Positions 43,064 through 53,160 of a stretch of 64,000 bases of DNA are shown here, piece by piece. A program made the translations under genes and the position numbers. The DNA comes from Prochlorococcus sp. AG-402-O21 (GTDB lineage: Bacteria; Cyanobacteriota; Cyanobacteriia; PCC-6307; Cyanobiaceae): assembly GCA_003216375.1 (NCBI GenBank), contig QCIZ01000006.1, positions 26,276 through 90,275 of the forward strand, in the 5' to 3' direction. Position 1 is the stretch's first letter. Each line of letters opens with the position of its first letter. The notes under the pieces were generated by a model. It did not search any database, was not told where the DNA came from, and worked only from the letters and a program-made list of their open reading frames with translations.

Positions 43064-45475
43064 TTATTTAGTTATTTTTTTAAATATAGTATTTTTATAT
43101 GAATCTTCCAAATCAAGAATATCAATATCTATAATCAAATTACTAGATTGATATATTGATAACTTGTTTTGATGATTTACAGTTCCTAAATTACATATTG
43201 AAAAACTATTAGATTTTTCTAACGATATCTTTTTATAATATTTTTTTAATTCTAAGCTTTGATCATCTGAACAACTAACTAAAACTCTTCCTCCTCCTTC
43301 AGCAAAAAGCAAACGATCTAATCTTGATTTACTTGAAGGGATAACGATATTTGCACCTAACCCAGAAGAAATACAACATTCAGCTAGAGCAACTGCTAAA
43401 CCTCCATCTCCTAAATCATGAGCTGAATTAATCATACATTTTTTAATTATATTTCTTAGGAAAAAATGAACTTGTTTCTCTAATTCTAAATCTAATTCTG
43501 GCGGTCTTCCTGTTTTTAAACCATGAATGTACTCTAAAAAAGATGAAGCAGATAATGAAATTCTACTATCTTTATTATTATTAATTTCTAAAGGTAATCC
43601 CAACAGCCATATTTGATGACCTTCTTTAACCCAAGATTTTTTACAAACTTTATTGATATCTTCTATTAATCCAACCATGCCAATTACAGGTGTTGGATGT
43701 ATTGGTATAACTGTATTGTTTGATTTTTTTGTATCATTATATAAGGAAACATTTCCACCTGTAACAGGCGTATTTAATACTTTACAAGCATTACTTATTC
43801 CTTGGCAAGACATTGATAATTGCCAAAATCCTACTGGTTTTTCAGGAGAAGAAAAATTTAAATTATTAGTAATAGCTATAGGTTCAGCTCCAACACAACT
43901 TAAATTTCTAGCTGCTTCTGCAACAGCAGACATACTTCCACGTTCAGGATCTAAATAAACCCATCTATCATTACAATCAACTACTGATGCTATTCCTCTA
44001 TTTTGATTTGATATGGTTTTGAAATCATTTTGAGGACGAATTCTTATAACAGCTGCATCAGCTTCTCCAGGACCGATAACTGTATTAGATTGAACTTGAT
44101 AATCGTATTGTTTATATATCCAATTTTTTGATGCTATTGAAGGATTACTTAATAGATTTAATAGAACATTATTCCAGCTAATAAATAAATTATCATTTAT
44201 ATTAATAATTCCATCTTTTAAATTTTTAGGTAATAAATCTTCAGTCCATTTCCAATGATCTTTTAAGTATTCTGGCGTTGAATTTATTAATTTATGTTTC
44301 TCTATAGGTGTGTCATCAGCAAGTGCAGATGCTGGTAAATCTGCTACAATATCTCCTTTATATAATACTCTTACAACTTTTTCTTTTAAAACTTTTCCAA
44401 CGACTTCAACATATAATCCCCACCTCATAAATAACTGTTTCAGTTTTTTTTCTGAACCAGGTTTAACAACGAATAACATTCGTTCTTGTGATTCAGATAA
44501 CAAGAATTCATAAGCAGTCATTCCCTTTTCTCTAGCTGGCACAAGATCAAGATTCAATTCAATTCCCACCTCACCTTTTGAAGCCATTTCAGAACAACTA
44601 CAAGTAAGACCTGCAGCTCCCATATCCTGAGCAGCAATTACATATCCAGTTTTAAATGCCTCTAAGCAAGCTTCTATCAATCCTTTTTCAAGAAAAGGAT
44701 CACCAACTTGCACAGCAGGTCGATCATCTATTGAAGTTTTTGAAAGTTCGGAACTAGCAAAACTTGCTCCTCCCATTCCATCTCTACCAGTTGTATTTCC
44801 GACATAAAGAACTGGAAAATCTATTCCACTTGCTCCTGAACAAACTATTTCATCTGTCTCCATCAAACCCAAGGCCATTGCATTTACTAAAGGATTACCC
44901 GAATAACTACTATCAAATCCAACTTCTCCTCCAACAGTGGGAACACCTACACAATTCCCATAATGTGAAATTCCTGCCACAACACCTTCTAATAAACTAA
45001 TATTTTTTTCATCTTCAATAGGGCCAAATCTTAAAGCATTTAGTAAAGCTATTGGCCTAGCTCCCATAGTAAAAATATCTCTCAAAATTCCGCCTACACC
45101 TGTTGCTGCACCTTGGAAAGGCTCCACAGCAGATGGATGATTATGACTCTCTATTTTAAAAACTAATTTTTGGCCATAACCAATATCTACGACACCTGCA
45201 TTTTCTCCTGGACCTACAAGAATTCGAGGACCTGTTGTTGGAAAGTTTTTTAATAACGAACGAGAATTTCTATAACAACAATGCTCAGACCACATGACGC
45301 CAAACATTCCTAATTCGTTTCTATTGGGTGGTCGCTTGAGTCTTCTACAAATTTCTACATAATCAGATTGTTTTAATCCCTCTTGAATTAGAGAAGATAA
45401 AACATCGTATTCAACAAAAAAATTTGATGAATTGATTAATCGTAGAAAATCATTTTTTTCTGTAAAAAATGTCAT
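43064..45475 (-). CDS. purL: Phosphoribosylformylglycinamidine synthase subunit II
   Basis: ATP-dependent amidation of FGAR. It is the small PurL type (803 aa), which needs separate PurS and PurQ subunits, not seen here. [20 protein letters not shown] (split around 53-72), [24 protein letters not shown] and [12 protein letters not shown] are diagnostic. Encoded just before purF. The PRC-barrel gene lies 3 bp upstream. Confidence 0.96.
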   Translation of the reverse strand: MTFFTEKNDFLRLINSSNFFVEYDVLSSLIQEGLKQSDYVEICRRLKRPPNRNELGMFGVMWSEHCCYRNSRSLLKNFPTTGPRILVGPGENAGVVDIGYGQKLVFKIESHNHPSAVEPFQGAATGVGGILRDIFTMGARPIALLNALRFGPIEDEKNISLLEGVVAGISHYGNCVGVPTVGGEVGFDSSYSGNPLVNAMALGLMETDEIVCSGASGIDFPVLYVGNTTGRDGMGGASFASSELSKTSIDDRPAVQVGDPFLEKGLIEACLEAFKTGYVIAAQDMGAAGLTCSCSEMASKGEVGIELNLDLVPAREKGMTAYEFLLSESQERMLFVVKPGSEKKLKQLFMRWGLYVEVVGKVLKEKVVRVLYKGDIVADLPASALADDTPIEKHKLINSTPEYLKDHWKWTEDLLPKNLKDGIININDNLFISWNNVLLNLLSNPSIASKNWIYKQYDYQVQSNTVIGPGEADAAVIRIRPQNDFKTISNQNRGIASVVDCNDRWVYLDPERGSMSAVAEAARNLSCVGAEPIAITNNLNFSSPEKPVGFWQLSMSCQGISNACKVLNTPVTGGNVSLYNDTKKSNNTVIPIHPTPVIGMVGLIEDINKVCKKSWVKEGHQIWLLGLPLEINNNKDSRISLSASSFLEYIHGLKTGRPPELDLELEKQVHFFLRNIIKKCMINSAHDLGDGGLAVALAECCISSGLGANIVIPSSKSRLDRLLFAEGGGRVLVSCSDDQSLELKKYYKKISLEKSNSFSICNLGTVNHQNKLSIYQSSNLIIDIDILDLEDSYKNTIFKKITK

Positions 45476-45478
45476 TAA

Positions 45479-46261
45479 TTAAATCCAAGGATCAAGATCT
45501 CTTTCATTAGTTAAACCTTTTTCTCTCTCTGGTTTATTCATTGTATTAAATTCTTCTGAACTATCTATATCTAAATTATCTATCCAATCGTCATATGAAT
45601 TCTGATCATTCTGAGTTTTATAAGAATCATCAATAGATTCGTTAGTGTTCTCACTAATTTGATCATCAATCCATCCCTCAAGTCTATCAGAAGCGTTATA
45701 AGTCAAATCTTCAAATTGCGTTTTCCATTTTCTACTCTTACTAAGAAATTCTTCTTTTAAACTTGCTTTCTGTATAGGTAAATCTTCAAAAGTATCGATA
45801 TCACAAGATATCGAACCTGGTTGTTTATCAATAATTTGAGATATTGATAAACGCCAACGACTTGTTCCTGGAATGAGTGGGTTTGTTCTACTCACTAAAT
45901 AATATTGTATTTTTCCATTTTTAAGTTCAAAAAGAAAATCAGCTATTAGACCTAATTTTTGACCACTTCTATTAAAAACATTAGCGTTAATTAGAGTAGG
46001 AAGACGTGCAATAGTTTGACCGTCAGAAATTGAACAAACTCCTTTTACGAATATTTCTTGCTCATTTAATCCTTTTAATTGATCTAACCTCCAGACTTGT
46101 CTTTCTAATCTCAAATTAGAGGGACGACTTATTAATCCCAAGATCCGATGAACAGGAGGATGCATCCATGGATTAACTACTGGACCATGGTCAATTCCAT
46201 TTTCGCAGCGAACATTATGTTTTAATAAATTACTGAATAATAATTTAGTTGGAATAGGCAA
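45479..46261 (-). CDS. PRC-barrel domain protein, 260 aa
   Basis: Two PRC-barrel-like segments: about 75-115 (KGVCSISDGQTIARLPTLINANVFN followed by GQKLGLIADFLFE) and 110-150. The C-terminal 100 residues are acidic and low in complexity (Asp, Ser, Glu, Asn). Always next to dnaN in the Prochlorococcus genomes I recall. Function unknown; the plant and cyanobacterial PRC-barrel proteins are thought to bind partners. 2 bp from dnaN. Confidence 0.85.
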   Translation of the reverse strand: MPIPTKLLFSNLLKHNVRCENGIDHGPVVNPWMHPPVHRILGLISRPSNLRLERQVWRLDQLKGLNEQEIFVKGVCSISDGQTIARLPTLINANVFNRSGQKLGLIADFLFELKNGKIQYYLVSRTNPLIPGTSRWRLSISQIIDKQPGSISCDIDTFEDLPIQKASLKEEFLSKSRKWKTQFEDLTYNASDRLEGWIDDQISENTNESIDDSYKTQNDQNSYDDWIDNLDIDSSEEFNTMNKPEREKGLTNERDLDPWI

Positions 46262-46263
46262 AA

Positions 46264-47424
46264 TTAATTTCTTATTTGTATTGGCATTACTAAGTAAGTA
46301 AATTTTACATCACTATTGATAGGTGTAAAAACTGCGGGCGTTGTAGGCGCATTACAACTTAACTTAATAAGAGTTGAATCTATAACTTTAAGTCCATCTA
46401 GTAAATATCTAACATTAAATGCTATTTGAAAAGATTCACCTGTAAAAGAAACTGGCAAAGACTCAAACGCAGTTCCTATATCTTGCGCATCGGTACTTAT
46501 TTTAATTAATTTAGCTGAACTATCAGTAGTTATTTTAATAACATTATTATGTTGATCAGCTAAAACAGCAACTCTTTCCAAGGATGCAATAAATTCTTTT
46601 CTATCAAACTCCAATACATTAGAAAAACTTTCTGGTAATAATTGAGAATAGTTTGGATAAGAACCTTCTAAAGCCCTAATAGTTATAATTTCATCAACAG
46701 ATATAAAAACTACTTGACCTTTATCAATAAAAAAATTAATAGGTTTACTAATATCGCAAGCACTTAAAAACTTTTCAAATTCTCTTAAAGATTTAGAAGG
46801 CAATGTAATAGAAAACTTATCAAAATCTAAAGGCTTATTTTCATTTTCTGATTCAGATAAAATATTATTTAAATTTAAAACTGCTAATCGATGACCATCT
46901 GTAGCTGCTGATTCAATACCATAGCCATCAAAAGTAAGATTAATACCTGTAAGTAATTGCTTAGCGTCATCGGCACTACTTGCAAATAAAGTAGATTTAA
47001 TTGCATTAGATAACAATAAAGGATTTAATCTCAATGAAGTTCCACTTTCTACCAAAGGTAAATCAGGAAAATCATCCGCGAGCATTCCTCTTACTTGATA
47101 TGTACCACTTTTACTTGTTAATTGGACTTGTTGACTAGTTTCATCAGAAGTTAAAACTAATGGAGAATCATTTGATAATTTAGAAACAATTTCACCAAAT
47201 AATTTAGCTGGTAAAGTAATAGCACCACTATCTTCTATAGAAGCTGATATCGAAGTTTGTATTCCTAAACTTAAATCAAAACCAGTTAAGCGAAGCTTTC
47301 CTGTAACCTCATCAGCTGCTAATAAAACATTTGCTAAGACAGGATGTGTCGGTCGATTCGAAACGGCTCTACTAACTAACTGAAGAGCAGTATTCAATTC
47401 AGCTTGCGAGCAATTTAACTTCAT
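46264..47424 (-). CDS. dnaN: DNA polymerase III beta sliding clamp
   Basis: Ring-shaped processivity factor. Three clamp domains over 386 aa; LNTALQLVSRAVSNRPTHPVLANVLL-like N-terminus (here split at 10-35), ATDGHRLAVL (about 174), and YLVMPIQIRN at the C-terminus, equivalent to the MPMRL end that lines the partner pocket. It leads the minus-strand run dnaN-PRC-purL-purF. The region upstream is the likely origin. Confidence 0.97.
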   Translation of the reverse strand: MKLNCSQAELNTALQLVSRAVSNRPTHPVLANVLLAADEVTGKLRLTGFDLSLGIQTSISASIEDSGAITLPAKLFGEIVSKLSNDSPLVLTSDETSQQVQLTSKSGTYQVRGMLADDFPDLPLVESGTSLRLNPLLLSNAIKSTLFASSADDAKQLLTGINLTFDGYGIESAATDGHRLAVLNLNNILSESENENKPLDFDKFSITLPSKSLREFEKFLSACDISKPINFFIDKGQVVFISVDEIITIRALEGSYPNYSQLLPESFSNVLEFDRKEFIASLERVAVLADQHNNVIKITTDSSAKLIKISTDAQDIGTAFESLPVSFTGESFQIAFNVRYLLDGLKVIDSTLIKLSCNAPTTPAVFTPINSDVKFTYLVMPIQIRN

Positions 47425-47798
47425 TCCGTTATTTCAAAAAAATCCATTGATATAAGAATTTCATAGCTATTTCTAAAAAGCAATACCGTTAAAAAAAACA
47501 AAATTTTTACTTCTATTCTATTCTTATCATTCTTTATATGAAAATGAATTAGAAGTAGTAGGCCCTGTGGTTTTTGTGGTTATTAAAAAAAACATAGATA
47601 TAAACAGGGATTTCCAATTTTAGGCTTGTGGAAAAAAGTTTTTGTCTGTGGACAAAAATATACTTTTCTACTTTTTATATGATCTGTGGAAAAAATTAAA
47701 ATATTTATCTATAGGTTTTCATGTTTTTTTCCACAATATAAATAATCAAATAGATACGAAATTAACAGACAGTTTTTTTTTTGGATATTTATATGTCT
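47425..47798. other. Probable replication origin (oriC) with DnaA boxes
   Basis: A gene-free, very AT-rich gap between dnaN and thrC. TGTGGAAAA at 47627-47635 and 47685-47693, its complement TTTTCCACA at 47727-47735, and TGTGGACAA at 47647-47655 match the cyanobacterial DnaA box within about 110 bp. Two weaker TGTGGTTTT-like words lie at 47566 and 47576. The purine/pyrimidine bias of the coding strands appears to change across this gap. Confidence 0.75.
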
Positions 47799-48905
47799 TC
47801 AAAACCCCATCTTTTTTGCTATTGAATTCATTTCGGCTTCAACACCAGTATGAAAAATTGAATCATTGTTCTTAATCGCGCAATCAGGGTCTTTTAGACC
47901 ATTACCAGTTAAAACACATACAATAGTTGAATTTTTTGGTACATCAGTTCTAATTTTTAACAAACCTGCTACAGAGGCTGCGCTAGCAGGTTCGCAAAAA
48001 ATTCCTTCTTCTTTCCCAAGAATTTTATATGCATCTATTATTTCTGAATCTGTAACTGATGAAAATTTACCATTGCTAGACTCTCTTGCTAAGAGAGCTT
48101 TTTCTTTATTAACAGGATTGCCAATTCTAATTGCAGTTGCAATTGTTTCGGGATTGATAACACGGTTACCCTCAACTAAAGGAGCAGAACCGCTTGCTTG
48201 AAAGCCCATCATACGAGGAAGCTTTTTCGATTTATTAGCATGGAAAAATTCTTGAAATCCCATCCAATAGGCAGTTATATTCCCTGCATTTCCCATTGGA
48301 ATACATAACCAATCAGGAGCATTGCCAAGATTTTCTATTATTTCAAAAGCTGCTGTTTTTTGACCTTGCAACCTATAAGGATTTACAGAATTAACTAATG
48401 TTATTGGATATTTTTCCGATAAGTCTCTAACAATATCTAATGCTTTATCAAAATTTCCTTTAATAGCTAACACTTCTGCTCCATAAACTAAGGCTTGAGC
48501 TAGTTTTCCTTGAGCTACGTATCCATCTGGAATAACAACAAAAGACTTCATCCCTCCCTTGCTCGCATAGGCAGCTGCAGATGCTGAAGTGTTACCTGTG
48601 CTTGCGCAAATTACAGCTTCACAACCTTCTTCCTTAGCTTTACTTATAGCCATTGTCATGCCCCTATCTTTAAATGAACCTGTTGGATTAAGACCGTCAT
48701 ATTTCACATATACTTTTACTCCTTTTCCAATTCGGCTAGCTATTGATTTTACTTCTATAAGAGGTGTTGCGCCTTCTTTTAGAGTAATGATGGGAGTTTT
48801 ATTTGTTACTGGTAGCCAAGCTTTGTATGCCTCTATAAGCCCATTCCAATTGTTTTTTTTAGGGCTAGAAGAGAATAGTTGCTTAAGCTTTTTAGAAATT
48901 GCCAC
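47799..48905 (-). CDS. thrC: Threonine synthase
   Basis: PLP enzyme converting O-phosphohomoserine to threonine. The PLP lysine is in [11 protein letters not shown] (about 75-85), [17 protein letters not shown] is the phosphate-cofactor region and [13 protein letters not shown] the PLP-phosphate loop. 368 aa, the short class II form. The last bases run to the edge of the origin region. Confidence 0.94.
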   Translation of the reverse strand: MAISKKLKQLFSSSPKKNNWNGLIEAYKAWLPVTNKTPIITLKEGATPLIEVKSIASRIGKGVKVYVKYDGLNPTGSFKDRGMTMAISKAKEEGCEAVICASTGNTSASAAAYASKGGMKSFVVIPDGYVAQGKLAQALVYGAEVLAIKGNFDKALDIVRDLSEKYPITLVNSVNPYRLQGQKTAAFEIIENLGNAPDWLCIPMGNAGNITAYWMGFQEFFHANKSKKLPRMMGFQASGSAPLVEGNRVINPETIATAIRIGNPVNKEKALLARESSNGKFSSVTDSEIIDAYKILGKEEGIFCEPASAASVAGLLKIRTDVPKNSTIVCVLTGNGLKDPDCAIKNNDSIFHTGVEAEMNSIAKKMGF

Positions 48906-48931
48906 TTATTTAACAAGTAATATTAAACAAT

Positions 48932-49495
48932 CTAAGTGCTAGACCTTCCATCTTTTAGTTTTTTAAAAGGGGAATTTGAATAGAAGTCTATTAATTCTTT
49001 TAATGATTCTGCTTTTTTAAAGGCTTTATTCAATGCGTTTAGATCTATAGCAATATTTTTGTTTGGATATTCTTTAAAAAAATCTATGAGATTAATGCTT
49101 TCATTATTTTTATAAGAGCTTAATATAACACCAGATCTAATCGCTTTTATACTTGTTTTTGTATTTGATATTTTATTAGGATAAATAATTTTAGATAGTC
49201 TACTTAAAAATACTTCACCTATTTTACTATTCATTAATCTACTACTTGTTTTTAATGGTACTTCTATTTTATAAGATAAAAAATTTTGAAGATCTTTATC
49301 ATTTAGATTTAGGATTTTCATTAAGCTTTTTAATTTATTGCTGGGTTTTCCTTTTTCATTGAATTTATTTAATTCTTCTATTTCAATTGTTCTACTAAAA
49401 GTTCCTTTATAAAGAAAGATATTTTCAGCACTTTTTGCACTCGGATAAAAAAATAAAAATAGTAATACTACTATATTTTTATAATTTAAATTCAT
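48932..49495 (-). CDS. DUF1400-type exported protein
   Basis: Residues 1-22 are a signal peptide (LLFLFFYPSAKS-AE). The rest matches the DUF1400 pattern (IEELNKF..GK, L..L....L, RLMNSKIGEVFLSRLS, LIDFFKEYPNKNIAIDL). In many cyanobacteria this domain is the N-terminal part of an alpha/beta hydrolase; here it stands alone. Likely in the periplasm. It follows the AarF-like kinase gene without a gap (stop to start adjacent). Confidence 0.8.
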   Translation of the reverse strand: MNLNYKNIVVLLFLFFYPSAKSAENIFLYKGTFSRTIEIEELNKFNEKGKPSNKLKSLMKILNLNDKDLQNFLSYKIEVPLKTSSRLMNSKIGEVFLSRLSKIIYPNKISNTKTSIKAIRSGVILSSYKNNESINLIDFFKEYPNKNIAIDLNALNKAFKKAESLKELIDFYSNSPFKKLKDGRSST

Positions 49496-51355
49496 TTATT
49501 GAGATACACCAGCAGCAACTTTAACTAATCTAATTAATCCTTTTTCAGATGTTTTCTTCATCAAACCATATCCCATTTTATAAGTATCTTTAGTTACTAA
49601 AATTTTTGGTAATTTTTTAAATATTATTTTTCTTTTGAATCCTGGTTTAATCTTTGATGTATTAAACATTTTTTTAATTGAAGATAGATTAAATACTTTT
49701 TTAGTATTATTTGTTGATGATTTTTCTATTGTCTTTGAACGTATTTTTAATGGAAGCTTTTTATTTAATTTAATTATTGTTTTCCATCCAATAGAGTCAA
49801 TTTTTGAAGCTAAAATGTTTACCAATTCATTTCTAAGGACAAGTCCCTTTTTAGAAAATAAAAAATCAATTGTTTGATCCAAAATTTTCTCACTATCTAA
49901 CTGTTTTTCTTTAGTAGCGCTTGTTAAAAGATCATCTAATCTTTCTAATTTTAGATTATTGTCATCAAATAGCATTTCTTTTAAACTATTTCTTAGTTCT
50001 GGGTTTTCATCTTCCATAAGTCTTCTTGCGAAATAAGGATATGCTGCTCCTAATATTTTAAAATTTGGATCAACACTCAGTGCTATTCCTTCTAAAGTAA
50101 TTAAAGATCTAATTATCAAGGCGTAATAAGGTGGTAATTTAAAAGGAAATTTATACATTATTCCAGACATATCATCTGTTACTGCTTTGAAGTCCATTTT
50201 ATTTACTCCTATCTCTAAAGCGCTAGTGAAAACACTTTCAAATGCTGGTGCAATAGGTCTTAAATCAACTTCTTCAGAGAGAAACCCTAGTTGAACAAAA
50301 TCATTGGAAAGTTTATCAAATCTTTTATTTACAAGGTGCACAACTGCTCTAATTAAGCCTACTCTAGATTGCTGTGTAATATCACTCATCATGCCAAAAT
50401 CTAGATAACATAAACGACCATCTTCCATCGCTAAGATATTCCCGGGGTGAGGATCGGCGTGAAAAAAGCCATGCTCAATTAGTTGTTGAAGACTGCAACT
50501 CACGCCGATTTCTACCATTTTATTTGGATCAATTCCTAAATTTTTGACAGCGTCTATATTTGTTAATTTTGTACCATCTATCCATTCCATTGTGAGTACT
50601 CTTCTACTTGTTACTTTCCTATAAATTTTTGGTACTGCAATTTTCTTATTATCACTATGAAGTTTTTTAAATTTTTCAGCATTATTAGCTTCATTTATGT
50701 AATCCATTTCTTCAAATATTCTTTTGCCTAGCTCATCTATTAATGCGACTAAATCACTTCTAATAATTCCAATATTATTTTTAAACCATATAGCTATATT
50801 TCTCACTATGTATAAATCTAAAGTGATTTGTTCTCTTAATCCAGGTCTTTGAATCTTAACAGCAACTTTTTCTCCACTTTTCAGTGTTGCTTTATGTACT
50901 TGACCTAAAGATGCTGCTGAAATTGGTTCTTTATCTATTTCAAAAAAAATGTTTTCTATCGTATCTTCTAAATCTTGTTCAATGCACGCCATGGCGAGTT
51001 TACTTTCAAAACCAGGAAGTTGATCTTGAAGCTGAGCTAGTTCTTCTAAAACTGTTGGAGGAACAATATCTGGTCTGGTAGAAAGTGCTTGTCCAGCTTT
51101 TATAAATGCTGGTCCTAAATCTACGAGAAGTTGTGTAAATTCTTTAGCTCTAAAAGTTTTTCTTTCATTTTTTTCTAAGGAACCAATTAATTTTTCCCAT
51201 CCAACACCAAGTAAGAAAAATCCAATTGGTAAAAGTGTCTGCCAAAGTCTTCGAACTAGACGAATTGGATTTTTTTTGTAGATTGAGTCAATAGCTATCG
51301 GGTCATACTCAAGCAGACCTGAGGCTTCAATAAAATCGCTTAGTTCTTCGGCCAT
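49496..51355 (-). CDS. AarF/UbiB-family (ABC1) atypical kinase
   Basis: Residues about 110-380 carry the ABC1 kinase-like core: KAGQALSTRPDIVP (KxGQ motif), EPISAASLGQVHKA (Ala-rich loop), AVKIQRP, HADPHPGNIL (about 299) and YLDFGMM (about 315). These proteins are linked to quinone or prenyl-lipid metabolism in bacteria and plastids. C-terminal 200 residues are basic, with possible membrane contact. DUF1400 gene downstream; recN is divergent, 75 bp away. Confidence 0.93.
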   Translation of the reverse strand: MAEELSDFIEASGLLEYDPIAIDSIYKKNPIRLVRRLWQTLLPIGFFLLGVGWEKLIGSLEKNERKTFRAKEFTQLLVDLGPAFIKAGQALSTRPDIVPPTVLEELAQLQDQLPGFESKLAMACIEQDLEDTIENIFFEIDKEPISAASLGQVHKATLKSGEKVAVKIQRPGLREQITLDLYIVRNIAIWFKNNIGIIRSDLVALIDELGKRIFEEMDYINEANNAEKFKKLHSDNKKIAVPKIYRKVTSRRVLTMEWIDGTKLTNIDAVKNLGIDPNKMVEIGVSCSLQQLIEHGFFHADPHPGNILAMEDGRLCYLDFGMMSDITQQSRVGLIRAVVHLVNKRFDKLSNDFVQLGFLSEEVDLRPIAPAFESVFTSALEIGVNKMDFKAVTDDMSGIMYKFPFKLPPYYALIIRSLITLEGIALSVDPNFKILGAAYPYFARRLMEDENPELRNSLKEMLFDDNNLKLERLDDLLTSATKEKQLDSEKILDQTIDFLFSKKGLVLRNELVNILASKIDSIGWKTIIKLNKKLPLKIRSKTIEKSSTNNTKKVFNLSSIKKMFNTSKIKPGFKRKIIFKKLPKILVTKDTYKMGYGLMKKTSEKGLIRLVKVAAGVSQ

Positions 51356-51430
51356 TCTGGTATGGCGATGTTCTACATCCCTTCTAGTCCATTTTACCCC
51401 TAGCTTGCGTCTTTTTGATTCCTTTGAGTT

Positions 51431-53116
51431 ATGCTAAAAAACCTTCATTTTCAAAATATAGCTCTATTTGGGAACTTAGAGATCGACTTTGACAAGGGGT
51501 TTACTGTTTTTACAGGGCAAACTGGTTCAGGTAAATCAATATTTATTGATACATTGAGTGCTTTGTTGGCGGATAAAAAAACTTCTCTAGATAATCGATT
51601 AGTAGCTAAAGGATCTGCTTTTTCATCAATTGAGGGTGTTTTTTCAATATTCCAAAAGACAAAAGACTGGTTAATTAATCAAGAATTTGATGTTGAGGAA
51701 GAATTGATTGTGACTAGGGAGTGGCGGCTGAAAGAAAATAAATATAAATCTAGGTTTAGAATTAATGGTGTATTAGTTAATAGAGATCAAATATCAGAAT
51801 TGAGATCGCTTTTATTTGATTTTACCCTACAGGGAGATACTTATATTTTGAATAACTCTTTTTATCAATTAAGCTTATTAGATTCATTAGGTTTAAAGAA
51901 AATTCAAGAATCTATTACTAAAGTAAAGCAAGATTGGAAAACTTGGCATGACGCTAATTTAAGACTAGAGAATGTACGAGATAAAATATCTGCTTCAAAA
52001 AAAGAGTTTGAGGAAATGCAGTACATATACGAAGATTTAGATCAATTAGAGTTAAAAGATCCAGATGAGCAAATCAAGTTAGAAGATAAACAGAATCGGT
52101 TATCAAATCTTTTAAGATTAAAAGAAGGAGTTAAATCTTTATTGACTCGTTTAAATGAAAGCTTAGATGAATATCCATCGATTTTAGATCATACTAATTT
52201 TTGTATTAACGAATTAAAAATATTGTCTCAAATTGATTCATCATTACAACCAATTTTTGATAATTTTTATATAATAACTAATAATCTTAATGACTTGATT
52301 TATCAGATTAGTGATTATGAAAAAACATTAGATATTGATCCATCTTTTTTAAATGACTTACAAGTTAGATTGTCTACTCTAAAATTTTATCAAAAAAAAT
52401 ATCATAGAAATATAGAAGATCTTATTAGCTATAAAAATGAAATAATTAATAGCTTATCCTCTTCGGATAGTTCTAATAATATAAATCAACTTTCTTCTTT
52501 AGAACAGAAAAAGAAAATTATTAGGGACAAGTCTAATAAAGATTTATCGACTATAAGAAAAATTATTGCTTTGCAACTTGAGGATAAATTGATTATGACT
52601 TTAAAAAAATTAGGTATTCCGAATGTTCGTTTTAAAGTTGTTTTTGAAGAATGTGAACCAACAATTAATGGTATCGATAAAGTTAATTTTATGTTTTCAG
52701 CAAATCCAGGTCTGCCTCTAGCGCCTCTTGCAGAAACAGCCTCGGGAGGAGAGAAATCTCGAGTTCTTCTTGCAATAAAGGCAATTTTCTCTGCTTTTGA
52801 TCAAGCTAATTTATTGATTTTTGATGAAATTGATTCAGGTGTTAGTGGATCAGTTAGTAGTTACGTAGCTACTTTGCTTTCTGATTTGTCAAAGCATCGG
52901 CAAGTATTTTGCGTGACACATCAACCGTTAATTGCAGCATTTGCTGATAATCATTTTTCTTTAAAAAAGGCTGTTATCGCTGATAAGACAAAGTCTACTG
53001 TGATCAATTTAAAGGAAATCACAGATAGGCAGAGAGAATTGGCTCTTTTGGCTGGGGGTGAAATGGTAGAAGCCAATGCTTATGCGGCGAGCTTGCTGGA
53101 ACACAAAGCTGCATGA
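51431..53116 (+). CDS. recN: DNA repair protein RecN
   Basis: SMC-like ATPase in double-strand break repair. Walker A GQTGSGKS (about 29-36), long coiled coils (about 160-370), signature TASGGEKSRVLLAIK (about 436), and Walker B LLIFDEIDSGVSG (about 461). CVTHQPLIAAFADNHF near 497 is the H-loop. 561 aa. uvrA follows 44 bp downstream on the same strand. Confidence 0.95.
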   Translation: MLKNLHFQNIALFGNLEIDFDKGFTVFTGQTGSGKSIFIDTLSALLADKKTSLDNRLVAKGSAFSSIEGVFSIFQKTKDWLINQEFDVEEELIVTREWRLKENKYKSRFRINGVLVNRDQISELRSLLFDFTLQGDTYILNNSFYQLSLLDSLGLKKIQESITKVKQDWKTWHDANLRLENVRDKISASKKEFEEMQYIYEDLDQLELKDPDEQIKLEDKQNRLSNLLRLKEGVKSLLTRLNESLDEYPSILDHTNFCINELKILSQIDSSLQPIFDNFYIITNNLNDLIYQISDYEKTLDIDPSFLNDLQVRLSTLKFYQKKYHRNIEDLISYKNEIINSLSSSDSSNNINQLSSLEQKKKIIRDKSNKDLSTIRKIIALQLEDKLIMTLKKLGIPNVRFKVVFEECEPTINGIDKVNFMFSANPGLPLAPLAETASGGEKSRVLLAIKAIFSAFDQANLLIFDEIDSGVSGSVSSYVATLLSDLSKHRQVFCVTHQPLIAAFADNHFSLKKAVIADKTKSTVINLKEITDRQRELALLAGGEMVEANAYAASLLEHKAA

Positions 53117-53160
53117 TGAGCATGTTTTTCTATACAATTAGCTATTAATAATTTTCCCTA

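Noticed and set aside
51360..51430. Hairpin-like bases between the AarF-like gene and recN
   Set aside because: No convincing stem with T-run; a normal divergent promoter gap is enough.
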